A DNA stretch of 64,000 nucleotides from Streptomyces sp. YIM 130001 (GTDB lineage: Bacteria; Actinomycetota; Actinomycetes; Streptomycetales; Streptomycetaceae). Positions 42,437-52,663 of the stretch are shown here, in pieces (position 1 is the first letter of the stretch; every line of letters begins with the position of its first letter). Both the position numbers and the translations under genes were made by a program. Where the stretch lies: the NCBI RefSeq assembly GCF_003574445.1, contig NZ_KZ984548.1, forward strand, positions 423,013-487,012. Reading direction: 5' to 3'. Below the pieces are notes generated by a model. That model saw nothing but the letters and a program-made list of their open reading frames with translations. It was not told where the DNA came from and ran no database searches.

Positions 42437-43414
42437 GTGTTCGCTGCAGAACGTCGCCAATTGATCCTCGAAATGGTGCGGGCCAACGGGGCGGTTTCGC
42501 TCCGTGAGCTCGCCCGCGTCGTCCAGACCTCCGAAGTAACCGTACGGCGGGACGTGCGGGCGCTGGAGGCAGAAGGACTCCTCGACCGCCGGCACGGCGG
42601 TGCGGTACTGCCGGGCGGTTTCACGCGAGAATCCGGCTTCCCGCAGAAGTCCCATCTCGCGACCGCCGAGAAGACGGCCATCGCCGATCTCGCCGCGGGT
42701 CTCGTCGAAGAGGGCGAGGCCATCGTCGTCGGCGCCGGCACCACGACCCAGGAGCTGGCCCGCCGGCTCGCACGGGTGCCCGGCCTCACGGTGGTCACCA
42801 ACTCCCTCCTGGTCGCCCAGGCCCTCGCCCACGCGAACCGCGTGGAGGTCGTGATGACCGGTGGGACCCTGCGCGGCTCCAACTACGCCCTGGTGGGCAG
42901 CGGTGCGGAGCAGTCCCTGCAGGGGCTGCGCGTCTCCCGGGCCTTCCTGTCCGGGAGCGGCCTGACCGCGGAGCGCGGCCTGTCCACCTCCAACATGCTC
43001 TCGGCGAGCGTGGACCGCGCCCTCGTACAGGCCGCGGCCGAGGTGGTCGTCCTGGCCGACCACGGCAAGCTCGGCGCCGACACCATGTTCCAGACGGTGC
43101 CGACGGACGTCATCACGCACCTCGTCACCGACGAACCGCCGGTGCACGACGAGCGCGCCGCCACCGAACTGCAGGCACTGGCGGACCAGGGCGTGCAGGT
43201 CGCGGTGGCCGGGCCCGCCGCGGACGACCCGGGGACCGTCCCCGGAGGCGAGCCCGCTCCGGCGGGACGCCGACCGCGCCGTGACGTGCCACTGCAGAGC
43301 CAGCGCCGGGTCAACTCCCCTGGCACGCCACCGCAGTTGCGCAGCACCGCCCACCTCGCACCGGAGTCCGCAGCCGTCGAACGGGCCCGGGTGGCGGACC
43401 TCCGCAGGAGGTAG
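42437..43414 (+). CDS. DeoR/GlpR-family regulator with a disordered C-terminal tail
   Basis: A 325-residue regulator. DeoR helix-turn-helix (S-L-R-E-L-A-R-V-V-Q-T-S-E-V-T-V-R-R-D-V) and the H-G-G-A-V wing, then a sensor domain with G-A-G-T-T-T-Q-E-L, V-V-T-N-S-L, G-G-T-L-R and D-H-G-K-L-G. The last 75 residues are Pro/Arg/Gly-rich and not part of the family. Next to lpdA and unlinked to an obvious sugar operon. GTG start with TACTGT seven bases upstream (leaderless). Confidence 0.88.
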   Translation: MFAAERRQLILEMVRANGAVSLRELARVVQTSEVTVRRDVRALEAEGLLDRRHGGAVLPGGFTRESGFPQKSHLATAEKTAIADLAAGLVEEGEAIVVGAGTTTQELARRLARVPGLTVVTNSLLVAQALAHANRVEVVMTGGTLRGSNYALVGSGAEQSLQGLRVSRAFLSGSGLTAERGLSTSNMLSASVDRALVQAAAEVVVLADHGKLGADTMFQTVPTDVITHLVTDEPPVHDERAATELQALADQGVQVAVAGPAADDPGTVPGGEPAPAGRRPRRDVPLQSQRRVNSPGTPPQLRSTAHLAPESAAVERARVADLRRR

Positions 43415-43530
43415 CTATCGGCGGCGCGGGTCGCGGGGAGGTGTCCGGCGGCCGGCGAGGCGCCTGCGGCACCGGGACGCGGGCCGGTCGCATCGTGATC
43501 GACCGGCCGCCGACGAGGAGGTGGACAGCG

Positions 43531-44102
43531 ATGACCCTTCCCGCGCTGCACCCGCGCCCCGGAAACCTGCGCGAGGTCGCTGAGCAGATCGAAGCGTCCA
43601 CCGGTCTGCGGGTCGAGATCATCGGGGGCAGTCTCGTGATGGCCCCCACCCCGCGGGGCAAGCGTGCGGGCACGATCCGGCGTCTGCGTGTGCAGATCGA
43701 GGCTCACCTGCCCGTGGGCCTGGCGCCGTACGAGGTGTCGTCCGTCGCCATGCCGGACGACCCCGACGACTACGCGACGCCCGATCTGACGGTTCTGCCC
43801 GTCCAGTGGGACGAGGACGACGCGTGGCTCGCCGACCCGCGCGATGTCGCGTTGGCCGTCGAGGTCATCTCGCAGTCCGAGAAGGCCGAGGACATCACGG
43901 ACAAGAACGGCTGGTACGCCCGAGCCGGCGTCGCCGTGCTCCTCGTCCTGGACCCGCGTACCGGCCGCTGGACCCTGCACACGCGTCCCAAGGACGGCGA
44001 GTACCGGGGCAGTTGAACGGCGTCTACGGGGAGGCGGTCGACCTGCCGGCGCCGTTGCCGTCGCCGGTCGCCACGGAGGTGCTTCCCCGGTACGGCTCCT
44101 GA
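43531..44102 (+). pseudogene. Uma2-family putative restriction endonuclease, frameshifted near the C-terminus
   Basis: A Uma2 (DUF820) protein of the PD-(D/E)xK nuclease fold. The readable first frame ends at 44016 after 161 residues (A-V-E-V-I-S-Q-S-E, D-K-N-G-W-Y-A-R-A-G-V holds the family's active-site blocks). The expected C-terminus, Q-L-N-G-V-Y-G-E-A-V-D-L-P-A-P-L, continues in the next frame to a stop at 44102. The shift lies in a run of four Gs at 44006-44009; one more G would restore it. It may be a true one-base deletion, a sequencing error, or a protein that works without the last strand, because the catalytic core is complete. GAGGAGG precedes the ATG. Confidence 0.75.
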
Positions 44103-44115
44103 CGGACGCGCCGGT

Positions 44116-44724
44116 TCAGGCGTCCTGGCAGTCCGCCGTGATGCCTCGGAGGGTCAGGGTGAGGAGGCGGTCCGCGAGCGCCGGGTCGGACGGGGTCTCC
44201 TCGGAGGCCAGGGCGATGGCGTTGGTGAGCTGGAGAAGGTCACCGATCGTGACATCGGGGCGTACGGATCCGGCCACCTGGGCCCGGGCCAGCAGCTCGC
44301 CGCCTGCCGTACGCATCGGATTGCTGCACCGGGACAGTGCGGAGGCCTCGTCCTGGCCCGCCGACAGCAGGGCCCGGGACAGGCCGCGGTACTCGCCCGC
44401 GTGCCGGACGACCGCCCGCAGCCAGGTCACCAGGGCCGTGCAGGGCCGCGGGTCGTCGAGCAGTGCCCGGGAGCGGTCGAGCAGGTCGGCCACCGCCTCC
44501 TCGAAGACCGCGCTCATCAGGGCGTGACGGTTCGGGAAGTGGCGGTACAGGGTGCCGATGCCGACGCCCGCGCTGCGCGCGATCTCCTCGAGCGAGGCGT
44601 CCGTGCCGTGCCGCGAGAAGGCGGTGCGGGCCGCGTCGAGCAGCCGGCCGTGGTTGCGGCGGGCGTCGGCGCGCATGGTGCGGGCGGGCGCGCCCTCCGC
44701 CCGGTCCTCCGCGGATACCGTCAC
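44116..44724 (-). CDS. TetR-family repressor
   Basis: A 202-residue TetR regulator: helix-turn-helix S-L-E-E-I-A-R-S-A-G-V-G-I-G-T-L-Y-R-H-F and a C-terminal domain typical of SbtR-like/TetR_C_33 proteins. The regulated gene is not obvious, since it converges with the Uma2 gene and accA2 lies upstream in the same direction. GTG 44724 has GGAGGCGG at eight bases; an in-frame GTG at 44754 is an alternative. Confidence 0.85.
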   Translation of the reverse strand: MTVSAEDRAEGAPARTMRADARRNHGRLLDAARTAFSRHGTDASLEEIARSAGVGIGTLYRHFPNRHALMSAVFEEAVADLLDRSRALLDDPRPCTALVTWLRAVVRHAGEYRGLSRALLSAGQDEASALSRCSNPMRTAGGELLARAQVAGSVRPDVTIGDLLQLTNAIALASEETPSDPALADRLLTLTLRGITADCQDA

Positions 44725-44867
44725 CGTTTCCCCGCCTCCCCGCTCGTCGGGCACTGGTCGCCCTGGTGCTCTTGCCTCCAGGATGCCACCGGATCGCCGG
44801 GGCGTTCGGGGCGAGGGCGGTACGGCTGTGCGCGCGGCCCGCGACCCGGGCGGGGAGGGGGCGTACG

Positions 44868-44912
44868 CCGAAGGGCCCCGCCTCGACTGCCTTGCCCGGC
44901 GGGGCCCTTCGG
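44868..44912 (-). terminator. Terminator hairpin after accA2
   Basis: A perfect 15-bp stem (CCGAAGGGCCCCGCC / GGCGGGGCCCTTCGG) with a 15-base loop lies 22 bases beyond the accA2 stop. Confidence 0.85.
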
Positions 44913-44934
44913 GAGGTGCGTACCTGCGGGTGGC

Positions 44935-46707
44935 TCAGTCCTTGATCTCGCAGATGAGGGCGCCGGCGGTGATGGACGCGCCGATCTCTGCGACCAGGCC
45001 CTTGACGGTGCCGGCGCGGTGGGCGTTGAGGGGCTGTTCCATCTTCATCGCTTCGAGAACGACGACGAGTTCGCCCTCCGCGACTTCCTGGCCCTCCTCG
45101 ACGGCGACCTTGACGATGGTGCCCTGCATCGGGGACGCGAGAGTGTCGCCGGAAGCGGCGGCCTGGGATTTGCGGGCCGCACGGCGCTTCGGCTTCGCAC
45201 CGGCAGCGAGTCCGGTACGGGCCAGGGACATGCCCAGCGAGGACGGCAGGGACACCTCGAGGCGCTTGCCGCCGACCTCGACGACGACGGTCTCGCGGTC
45301 GGCCTCCTCCTCCGCCTCGGCATCCGTGCCCGCGGCGAACGGCTTGATGTCGTTGACGAACTCCGTCTCGATCCACCGGGTGTGCACGGTGAACGGGTCG
45401 GCGGAGCCGGTCAGTTCGGGAGCGAACGCGTCATCGGTGACCACGGCACGGTGGAACGGGATCGCCGTCGCCATCCCCTCCACGGTGAACTCGGCGAGCG
45501 CACGGGCGGCGCGCTGCAGAGCCTGCTCACGGGACGCGCCGGTCACGACCAGCTTGGCGAGGAGGGAGTCCCAGGCCGGGCCGATCACGGAGCCGGACTC
45601 GACACCGGCGTCCAGGCGCACTCCGGGGCCGGCGGGCGGGGTGAAGGTGGTGACGGTGCCGGGCGCGGGCAGGAAGTTGCGGCCCGGGTCCTCACCGTTG
45701 ATCCGGAACTCGAAGGAATGGCCGCGCACCGGCGGGTCGTCGTAGCCGAGTTCCTCACCGTCCGCGATCCGGAACATCTCTCGGACCAGGTCGAGGCCGG
45801 TGACCTCCTCGGTGACCGGATGTTCCACCTGCAGACGGGTGTTGACCTCGAGGAACGAGATCGTGCCGTCGACGCCGACCAGGAACTCGACGGTGCCCGC
45901 ACCGACGTATCCGGCCTCCTTGAGGATGGCCTTCGAGGCCGTGTACAGCTGCTCGTTCTGCTCGTCGGACAGGAACGGGGCCGGGGCCTCCTCGACCAGC
46001 TTCTGGTGCCGGCGCTGCAGCGAGCAGTCCCGCGTCGAGACCACGACCACGTGGCCGTGGGTGTCGGCCAGGCACTGCGTCTCCACGTGCCGGGGCTTGT
46101 CGAGGTAGCGCTCCACGAAGCACTCGCCACGGCCGAACGCCGCCACCGCCTCACGCACCGCCGACTCGTACAGCTCCGGTACTTCCTCGAGCGTGCGGGC
46201 GACCTTCAGGCCGCGGCCGCCGCCACCGAACGCCGCCTTGATCGCGATCGGCAGGCCGTGCTCCTCGGCGAACGCCACCACCTCGTCCGCACCGGACACC
46301 GGGTCCGGCGTCCCCGCCACCAGCGGCGCACCCGCACGCTGCGCGATGTGGCGTGCCGCGACCTTGTCCCCCAGATCACGGATCGCCGACGGCGGCGGAC
46401 CGATCCAGGTCAGACCCGCGTCCAGGACCGCCTGCGCGAACTCGGCGTTCTCGGAAAGGAATCCGTAGCCCGGATGTACCGCATCCGCACCCGAGTCCTT
46501 CGCCGCAGCCAGCACCTTGCCCATGTCGAGGTAACTGGTCGCCGGTGTGTCACCGCCCAGAGCGAACGCCTCGTCGGCCGCGCGGACGTGCGGTGCGTCC
46601 CGGTCCGGATCCGCGTAGACGGCTACGCTCCCGATCCCGGCGTCCCGGCACGCCCGGGCCACGCGAACAGCGATTTCGCCACGATTGGCGATGAGCACCT
46701 TGCGCAC
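44935..46707 (-). CDS. accA2: Acyl-CoA carboxylase alpha subunit (biotin carboxylase plus biotin carrier)
   Basis: A 590-residue subunit that carboxylates its own biotin using bicarbonate and ATP, then hands CO2 to a beta subunit such as PccB. N-terminal biotin carboxylase domain with [12 protein letters not shown]-grasp loop F-G-G-G-G-R-G-L, and [11 protein letters not shown]-terminal carrier domain with the biotinylated Lys in E-A-M-K-M. GTG start with AAGGAGGGA. BirA, encoded at 50652-51536, would attach the biotin. Confidence 0.95.
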   Translation of the reverse strand: MRKVLIANRGEIAVRVARACRDAGIGSVAVYADPDRDAPHVRAADEAFALGGDTPATSYLDMGKVLAAAKDSGADAVHPGYGFLSENAEFAQAVLDAGLTWIGPPPSAIRDLGDKVAARHIAQRAGAPLVAGTPDPVSGADEVVAFAEEHGLPIAIKAAFGGGGRGLKVARTLEEVPELYESAVREAVAAFGRGECFVERYLDKPRHVETQCLADTHGHVVVVSTRDCSLQRRHQKLVEEAPAPFLSDEQNEQLYTASKAILKEAGYVGAGTVEFLVGVDGTISFLEVNTRLQVEHPVTEEVTGLDLVREMFRIADGEELGYDDPPVRGHSFEFRINGEDPGRNFLPAPGTVTTFTPPAGPGVRLDAGVESGSVIGPAWDSLLAKLVVTGASREQALQRAARALAEFTVEGMATAIPFHRAVVTDDAFAPELTGSADPFTVHTRWIETEFVNDIKPFAAGTDAEAEEEADRETVVVEVGGKRLEVSLPSSLGMSLARTGLAAGAKPKRRAARKSQAAASGDTLASPMQGTIVKVAVEEGQEVAEGELVVVLEAMKMEQPLNAHRAGTVKGLVAEIGASITAGALICEIKD

Positions 46708-47113
46708 GATGACTCCCTCCTTGAGAACAAGCCGATTTTAGGGACTGCCGACACGGCCCCACGACCCGTCCCCAATGGTGACCTTGCCCACACGGAGCGT
46801 GATTCGAGGCTCGCTGGAATCGTGAAATCCCCTGTCGCACCACGGTACGCCGGGTTCCTGACCCGCACAGTAACTCCCGGGTGTGGCCCAGGTCTCTGTC
46901 GGTGAGGTCCCTGACGCGGTGCCTGTCTTTGTGGGACCCCTACTAATCGGGGGAGCAAACTTTGCCGTCGTGTGAAACCGCTGAGTGATCCCCTCGAAAC
47001 GGGTGCGCGATCACCTGCGCGAACCCGACGAGGCCCTTGTCCTGCCTCCTACTCGTTAGTAGCGTGCGCGATGTTCTTCGTACTGGCGGTAACGGCTGGA
47101 AGGGGTGGGCGTC
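46708..47113. other. Divergent intergenic region between accA2 and a membrane protein gene
   Basis: About 400 bases without a convincing gene. It contains an imperfect palindrome CTACT-CGTT-AGTAG at 47049-47062 and a related CTACTAATCG at 46940-46949, possible sites for a fatty-acid-type regulator. I could not assign clear -35/-10 elements to either gene. Confidence 0.5.
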
Positions 47114-47581
47114 GTGGCGCGCAGACCGGTGGCCCTGGTGGCGGCGATCGTGCTCTTCGTCGAGGCGGTCGGCATCGTGATGCTGCACTGGATCCTCGGA
47201 GCGGTGGTCGATAACCAGTCGATGTCACTCGCCGGCCTGGACCCGGAGGCCATGGCGCTGTCCACTCGCGTCCTCGGGGTCGTCTTCGGCCTGTATCTCG
47301 CGTGCTGCGGCGTCATGTTGCTGCGTGCGGGGCTCAGGGACCGGGCGCCCGGCCGCTTCTCGCGGGTGCTGCTGGTGGCCGCCGCGGTGGTGCACGGGGT
47401 GCTCGGCGCGCTGTGCGTGGGCCTGGTCGGCTGGGCCGCGTTCGCCGGGCTGATGGTGGTGCTCGGCCTGATCGTGCTCAGCCTGGTCTGCTACCCGCGC
47501 GAGGGCGACGCCCCCGGCCCGCCGTCCGACCGGCCGGTGAACGGCACAGGGAGCGGCGGCACCGCGCCTGCGGCGGTCTGA
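47114..47581 (+). CDS. Small four-helix membrane protein, unknown function
   Basis: A 155-residue protein with four hydrophobic segments (about residues 5-27, 48-68, 78-100, 103-122) and a Pro/Gly-rich cytoplasmic tail. No catalytic motif is visible. GTG start with GGAAGGGG at good spacing; a GTG nine bases upstream is also in frame. It stands between accA2 and the maf gene, as in other Streptomyces, but its role is unknown. Confidence 0.78.
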   Translation: MARRPVALVAAIVLFVEAVGIVMLHWILGAVVDNQSMSLAGLDPEAMALSTRVLGVVFGLYLACCGVMLLRAGLRDRAPGRFSRVLLVAAAVVHGVLGALCVGLVGWAAFAGLMVVLGLIVLSLVCYPREGDAPGPPSDRPVNGTGSGGTAPAAV

Positions 47582-47611
47582 GGCCTCAACCAGTCGCAGG
47601 CAAGGGCCAGT

Positions 47612-48232
47612 TCACGAAGCCGTGGACTCCTGCCACAGGTCGACGATCGACACCCCGAGCTCGGCCAGCAGGGTGCGAAGCAGCGGCAGCGAGAGCCCGA
47701 TGACCGTCCCGTGGTTGCCCTCGATCGCCTCGACGAACGGTGCCGAACGCCCGTCGAGGGTGAACGCGCCCGCCACGTACAGCGGTTCGCCGCTCGCCAC
47801 GTACGCCGCGATCTCCGCGTCCGTCGGCTCGCCGAAGCGCACCGTGGTGGACGCGGTCCCGGCGACCCGACGGCCGCTCGCCGTGTCGATCACGCACTGG
47901 CCGGTCTGCAGGATGCCCGCCCGGCCCCGCATCGCCTTCCAGCGCGCCGTCGCCTCCTCGGCGTCCGCGGGTTTCCCGAGCGCCTCGCCGTCCAGCTCGA
48001 GGACGGAGTCGCAGCCGACGACGAGTGCGTCGGCGGCCTCGTCCCGCGCCGCCACGGCGGCGGCCTTGGCCTCGGCGAGCACCCGGGCCAGCTCGCCGGG
48101 GTTCGGGGCGGTGAGCGCGTCCTCGTCGACCCCGCTCACGATCACCTGCGGGTCGAGCCCGGCCTGCCGGAGCAAACCGAGCCGGGCCGGGGACTGCGAG
48201 GCGAGGACGAGGCGGCGGCGCTGATCTGTCAT
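47612..48232 (-). CDS. maf: Maf-like nucleotide pyrophosphatase
   Basis: A 206-residue Maf protein that hydrolyses non-canonical or modified nucleoside triphosphates. Start motif L-A-S-Q-S-P-A-R is the family hallmark (S-x-S-P-R-R-like), followed by E-D-A-L, C-D-S-V, a K-P loop and Y-V-A-S-G-E-P and A-G-A-F-T-L. TAGGCT lies seven bases before the ATG (leaderless). It reads away from the carboxylase genes beyond a strong terminator. Confidence 0.92.
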   Translation of the reverse strand: MTDQRRRLVLASQSPARLGLLRQAGLDPQVIVSGVDEDALTAPNPGELARVLAEAKAAAVAARDEAADALVVGCDSVLELDGEALGKPADAEEATARWKAMRGRAGILQTGQCVIDTASGRRVAGTASTTVRFGEPTDAEIAAYVASGEPLYVAGAFTLDGRSAPFVEAIEGNHGTVIGLSLPLLRTLLAELGVSIVDLWQESTAS

Positions 48233-48318
48233 GCCCGCAAGCCTAGCCAGCCGTACGGACGGGTCCCTACGGCTGGTGCGCGCACCGGCCGGGACACGAA
48301 AGACCGGGACACGAAAGA

Positions 48319-48355
48319 GCGGACCGGCCCGTGCGGAGGGTACGGGCCGGTCCGC
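48319..48355 (-). terminator. Terminator hairpin after the pccB-pccE gene set
   Basis: A perfect 14-bp stem (GCGGACCGGCCCGT / ACGGGCCGGTCCGC) with a nine-base loop, 50 bases beyond the small open frame at 48405-48533. Next to it the 13 bases GGGACACGAAAGA occur twice (48291 and 48306). Confidence 0.85.
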
Positions 48356-48404
48356 GTGTGGGGGGTGGTTCATGTCGTGCCCGCACGGGACCTCGCGGTA
48401 CGAC

Positions 48405-48533
48405 CTAGGGGAGTCCGAGCACGATCATGGCGAGGACCATGGCGAGCGCGACGACGAGTCCCGCGCGCCGGAGCATGGCCTGGGTCTCGCGCACCTCCCG
48501 TGTCGGCTCGTTGTCGGGGTCGGACCAGAGCAT
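48405..48533 (-). CDS. Tiny membrane protein (42 residues) between pccE and maf
   Basis: A short open frame of 42 codons: an acidic start ([13 protein letters not shown]), a helix with M-L-R-R-A, then one hydrophobic segment ([18 protein letters not shown]) at the C-terminus. Codon third positions are almost all G/C, and its terminator follows. I believe a similar small gene occupies this place in other Streptomyces. No ribosome binding site is clear. A perfect 16-bp palindrome lies 36 bases upstream. Confidence 0.6.
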   Translation of the reverse strand: MLWSDPDNEPTREVRETQAMLRRAGLVVALAMVLAMIVLGLP

Positions 48534-48568
48534 GCAGCCGATGGTGCCGGGCGGGGGTGTGGTGCGCC

Positions 48569-48584
48569 TGAGTACGCGTACTCA
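48569..48584. promoter_or_regulatory. Perfect 16-bp palindrome TGAGTACGCGTACTCA
   Basis: A 16-base perfect palindrome lies between the pccE stop and the 42-residue membrane protein gene, 36 bases upstream of the latter's start. Its length, symmetry and placement suit a dimeric regulator. I do not recognise the factor. Confidence 0.6.
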
Positions 48585-48624
48585 ACTGTCCCTGGAAACT
48601 TCGGCGTCCTACCGGCGCTGCCGG

Positions 48625-48831
48625 TCACCCCGGCCAGTAGGTACGGGCCCACGCCGTCGGACCGGGGGCGGGCAGGCGGTGGCGGGCCACCCGCGCCGGA
48701 TCGGCCCAGGCGTCCGCGGGCTCGGCCGCGCCGGACGCCTCGCCGGCCATCGCCGAGGTGCGGGCCTGCACCACCGCCAGTGCGGCGGCCAGTTCCTCCG
48801 GGGTCGGGTTGCCCCGTACGACCTTGATCAT
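48625..48831 (-). CDS. pccE: Acyl-CoA carboxylase epsilon subunit
   Basis: A 68-residue subunit found only in actinobacteria, which stabilises and stimulates the alpha-beta carboxylase complex. The N-terminal I-K-V-V-R-G-N-P-T-P-E-E-L-A-A-L-like block and the C-terminal W-A-D-P-A-R end are typical. AAGGAGG precedes the ATG. It begins 32 bases after pccB and is co-transcribed with it. Confidence 0.9.
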   Translation of the reverse strand: MIKVVRGNPTPEELAAALAVVQARTSAMAGEASGAAEPADAWADPARVARHRLPAPGPTAWARTYWPG

Positions 48832-48863
48832 CAGGCCTCCTTGCGGGTCTGCGGCGGTGTCGG

Positions 48864-50471
<1,608 letters not shown>

Positions 50472-50638
50472 CGGGATGCGGCTCCCTGCCTGTTCACGGT
50501 TTCGATGGGGGACGGAACGGTTCCGTGCGGACGGAACTGTTCGCAAGGGGCTCTGACATGGCGTGCTGATCGACATGGGCTACTGATCCGTAGCGTATCG
50601 GCGCGACCGCGCGGGGGCAGTGCGTCGTATCCCACACC

Positions 50639-50644
50639 TAGGCT
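50639..50644 (+). promoter_or_regulatory. Leaderless -10 element of birA
   Basis: TAGGCT lies seven bases before the birA ATG at 50652 and there is no ribosome binding site, which fixes the start. Confidence 0.55.
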
Positions 50645-50651
50645 GTCTTGC

Positions 50652-51536
50652 ATGACGACACCGGACCCCTCCCACGGGAGCGACAAGGGCGACGCGAGCG
50701 GATCCGCCGGCCGTTGGTCGGACCTGGACCGCCCGCCCCTCGACGTGACCGCCCTGCGCCGCGCCCTGGTACGCCCCGGCTCACTGTGGACCTCGATCGA
50801 CGTGGTCGAGGCGACCGGGTCGACCAACTCGGACCTGGCCGGGCGCGCCGACGGCCGCGCGGGCGCGGTGCTCGTGGCCGAGGAGCAGACCGCGGGCCGT
50901 GGGCGCCTGGAGCGGACCTGGAGCGCGCCCGCGCGCTCCGGCCTGTTCTTCTCGGTACGCCTCGAGCCGGGGGACGAGGTGCCGGTGGAGCGCTGGGGCT
51001 GGCTGCCACTGCTCGCCGGTGTCGCCGTCGCCACCGGGCTCGCCCGTGCGGCCGGCGTCGACACCGGTCTGAAGTGGCCCAACGACCTGCTCGTCACCGT
51101 CGACGGCGAGGAGCGCAAGGCGGGCGGCATCCTCGCGGAGCGCGCCGGCGACGCGGTGGTACTCGGCATCGGGCTCAACGTCTCGCTGCGCGCGGACGAA
51201 CTGCCCGTACCGGCCGCGGGATCGCTCGCGCTGGCCGGCGCGAAGTCCACCGACCGCGACCCGCTCCTGCGGGCCGTCCTGCGGTCCCTGGAGCAGTGGT
51301 ACGGCGACTGGCGTGCGGCCGGCGGCGATCCGGCGGAGTCCCGGCTGCAGGAGACCTACGCGGCGGGCTGCGTGACGCTCGGGCGGCCGGTGCGTGCGGA
51401 GCTTCCCGGCGGCAGCTCCCTGACGGGCGAGGCGCTGGCCATCGACGGGGACGGGCGACTGGTGATCGGGACATCGGCCGGGGTGAAGGAGCCGGTGTCG
51501 GCAGGGGACGTGGTGCATCTGCGGGCGGCGGAGTGA
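50652..51536 (+). CDS. birA: Biotin-[acetyl-CoA carboxylase] ligase
   Basis: A 294-residue group I biotin ligase without an N-terminal DNA-binding domain. It joins biotin to the Lys of the carrier domain of AccA2-type proteins. Active-site blocks: S-T-N-S-D-L, Q-T-A-G-R-G-R-L-E-R-T-W, L-K-W-P-N-D-L and K-A-G-G-I-L. A 35-residue disordered N-terminus precedes the catalytic fold. Divergent from pccB. Confidence 0.93.
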   Translation: MTTPDPSHGSDKGDASGSAGRWSDLDRPPLDVTALRRALVRPGSLWTSIDVVEATGSTNSDLAGRADGRAGAVLVAEEQTAGRGRLERTWSAPARSGLFFSVRLEPGDEVPVERWGWLPLLAGVAVATGLARAAGVDTGLKWPNDLLVTVDGEERKAGGILAERAGDAVVLGIGLNVSLRADELPVPAAGSLALAGAKSTDRDPLLRAVLRSLEQWYGDWRAAGGDPAESRLQETYAAGCVTLGRPVRAELPGGSSLTGEALAIDGDGRLVIGTSAGVKEPVSAGDVVHLRAAE

Positions 51537-51619
51537 GGCGGGTGCCGCTTCGGTGACCCGGGCGGGGCCCGGCCGCTCGGCGACTGCGGCGGGCGGCGGC
51601 GGACGGACGGCGCCGGGGC

Positions 51620-52015
51620 TCAGTCCGTGAGCAGTCCCGCGCGGGCCCGCGCCCAGGTCTCCCGCGGGTCGAAGCCAGGAGAGGTCCACGTCGTCGACGT
51701 CAGCGACCCACGCCCCCGATAGGCCCGCATGATCTCGACATGCGGCGGCCACGCCACGAATCCCCGCAGCGCCGCCTCGTCGCGCCACACGGCGACCGCA
51801 CCGCAGCGCCGTGCGGCGGGCCGCGCCCAGAGCCACATCCCGTGCGCTCCCTCCAGTTCCGGCCAGCCCGCCGCGAGCCGCCGCGCGGCCCGGTGCACCC
51901 CCGGCAGGTCGAGGAGCCGGTCGAGCCGGAAATCGGTGACGCTGACGAGGACGGGACCGCCCTGTCCGTCGTCGGGCCCGGACGTCCACGACGCCCTCAA
52001 CAAGTTCGTACGCAT
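51620..52015 (-). CDS. DUF3291/monooxygenase-like protein
   Basis: A 131-residue protein resembling the ABM/DUF3291 ferredoxin-like fold: V-L-V-S-V-T-D-F, M-W-L-W-A-R, A-V-A-V-W-R-D-E-A-A-L-R-G-F-V-A-W and H-V-E-I-M-R-A-Y-R-G. Some relatives are heme- or cofactor-free oxygenases; no firm function. It is divergent from a MarR gene 52 bases away, and its promoter is among the clearest here: TTGACA-N17-GATCGT, six bases, ATG. Confidence 0.75.
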   Translation of the reverse strand: MRTNLLRASWTSGPDDGQGGPVLVSVTDFRLDRLLDLPGVHRAARRLAAGWPELEGAHGMWLWARPAARRCGAVAVWRDEAALRGFVAWPPHVEIMRAYRGRGSLTSTTWTSPGFDPRETWARARAGLLTD

Positions 52016-52067
52016 CTGCTTACGATCTGCCTGAGCTTATTATTTGTCAACGGGTACGTTCGTCCGC
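52016..52067. promoter_or_regulatory. Divergent promoters of the DUF3291-like and MarR genes
   Basis: Minus strand: TTGACA at 52051-52046, 17-base spacer, GATCGT at 52027-52022, six bases to the ATG. Plus strand: TACGTT at 52055-52060, seven bases to the MarR ATG. The two promoters overlap back to back, so one bound MarR dimer could shut both. Confidence 0.65.
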
Positions 52068-52520
52068 ATGAACGCAGCTCCCGGGAACCCGCCGCGTCCC
52101 GACCTCGCCGCGATGGTCGTCCCCCTGGGCCGCGCCCTGACGGCCGCCGAGCAGCCCGTCCTCGACACCCACGGCCTGACCATGTGGGCGTACGCGGTGC
52201 TGTCCCACCTCGACGAGACACCGCTGCGCACCCAGGCCGCGCTGGCCGGGGCCATCCATGCCGACAAGACCCGGATCATCGCCGTGCTCGACGATCTGGA
52301 GGCCCGCGGTCTGCTCACCCGCGAGCCGGACCCGGCGGACCGCCGCGCGCGCCTGCTCTCCCTCACCCCCGAGGGCCGCCGGCTCCGGGACACCGTCCGG
52401 GACGGCATCCAGCAGGAGGAGGCCCACCTGCTCGAGCGCCTCCCGCCAGCCGACCGCGCCGCCTTCCTGCGGAGCCTGCGGACGCTGTACGAGGTGAGCC
52501 GCGGCGGTACGGGGCGCTGA
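52068..52520 (+). CDS. MarR-family regulator
   Basis: A 150-residue winged-helix regulator: T-Q-A-A-L-A-G-A-I-H-A-D-K-T-R-I-I-A recognition region, L-E-A-R-G-L-L-T-R-E-P-D-P-A-D-R-R-A-R wing, and C-terminal dimer helices. I chose ATG 52068, seven bases after TACGTT; an in-frame TTG at 52044 lies upstream of that -10. It probably controls itself and the divergent DUF3291-like gene. Confidence 0.88.
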   Translation: MNAAPGNPPRPDLAAMVVPLGRALTAAEQPVLDTHGLTMWAYAVLSHLDETPLRTQAALAGAIHADKTRIIAVLDDLEARGLLTREPDPADRRARLLSLTPEGRRLRDTVRDGIQQEEAHLLERLPPADRAAFLRSLRTLYEVSRGGTGR

Positions 52521-52663
52521 CCGGCCCCCGGAGTCGTACGGCCCGGCGAGGTGTGCCGTGCCGTACGTCCGGACCGTGCCGAGCGGAGTGAGCCAGGGCA
52601 CACCTGCCGTATCGTTGAGGCCGGTCGTTATCAGGCCGCGGCAGATCGGAAGGGCAACACGCA

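Noticed and set aside
43990..44020. Programmed -1 frameshift in the Uma2 gene
   Set aside because: A GGGG run without a heptameric slippery site or clear downstream pseudoknot is weak support; a one-base deletion or sequencing error is simpler.
52621..52663. Tandem GGTCGTTATCAGG-like element before cya as an operator
   Set aside because: No clear symmetry or repeat; only a normal ribosome binding site could be supported.
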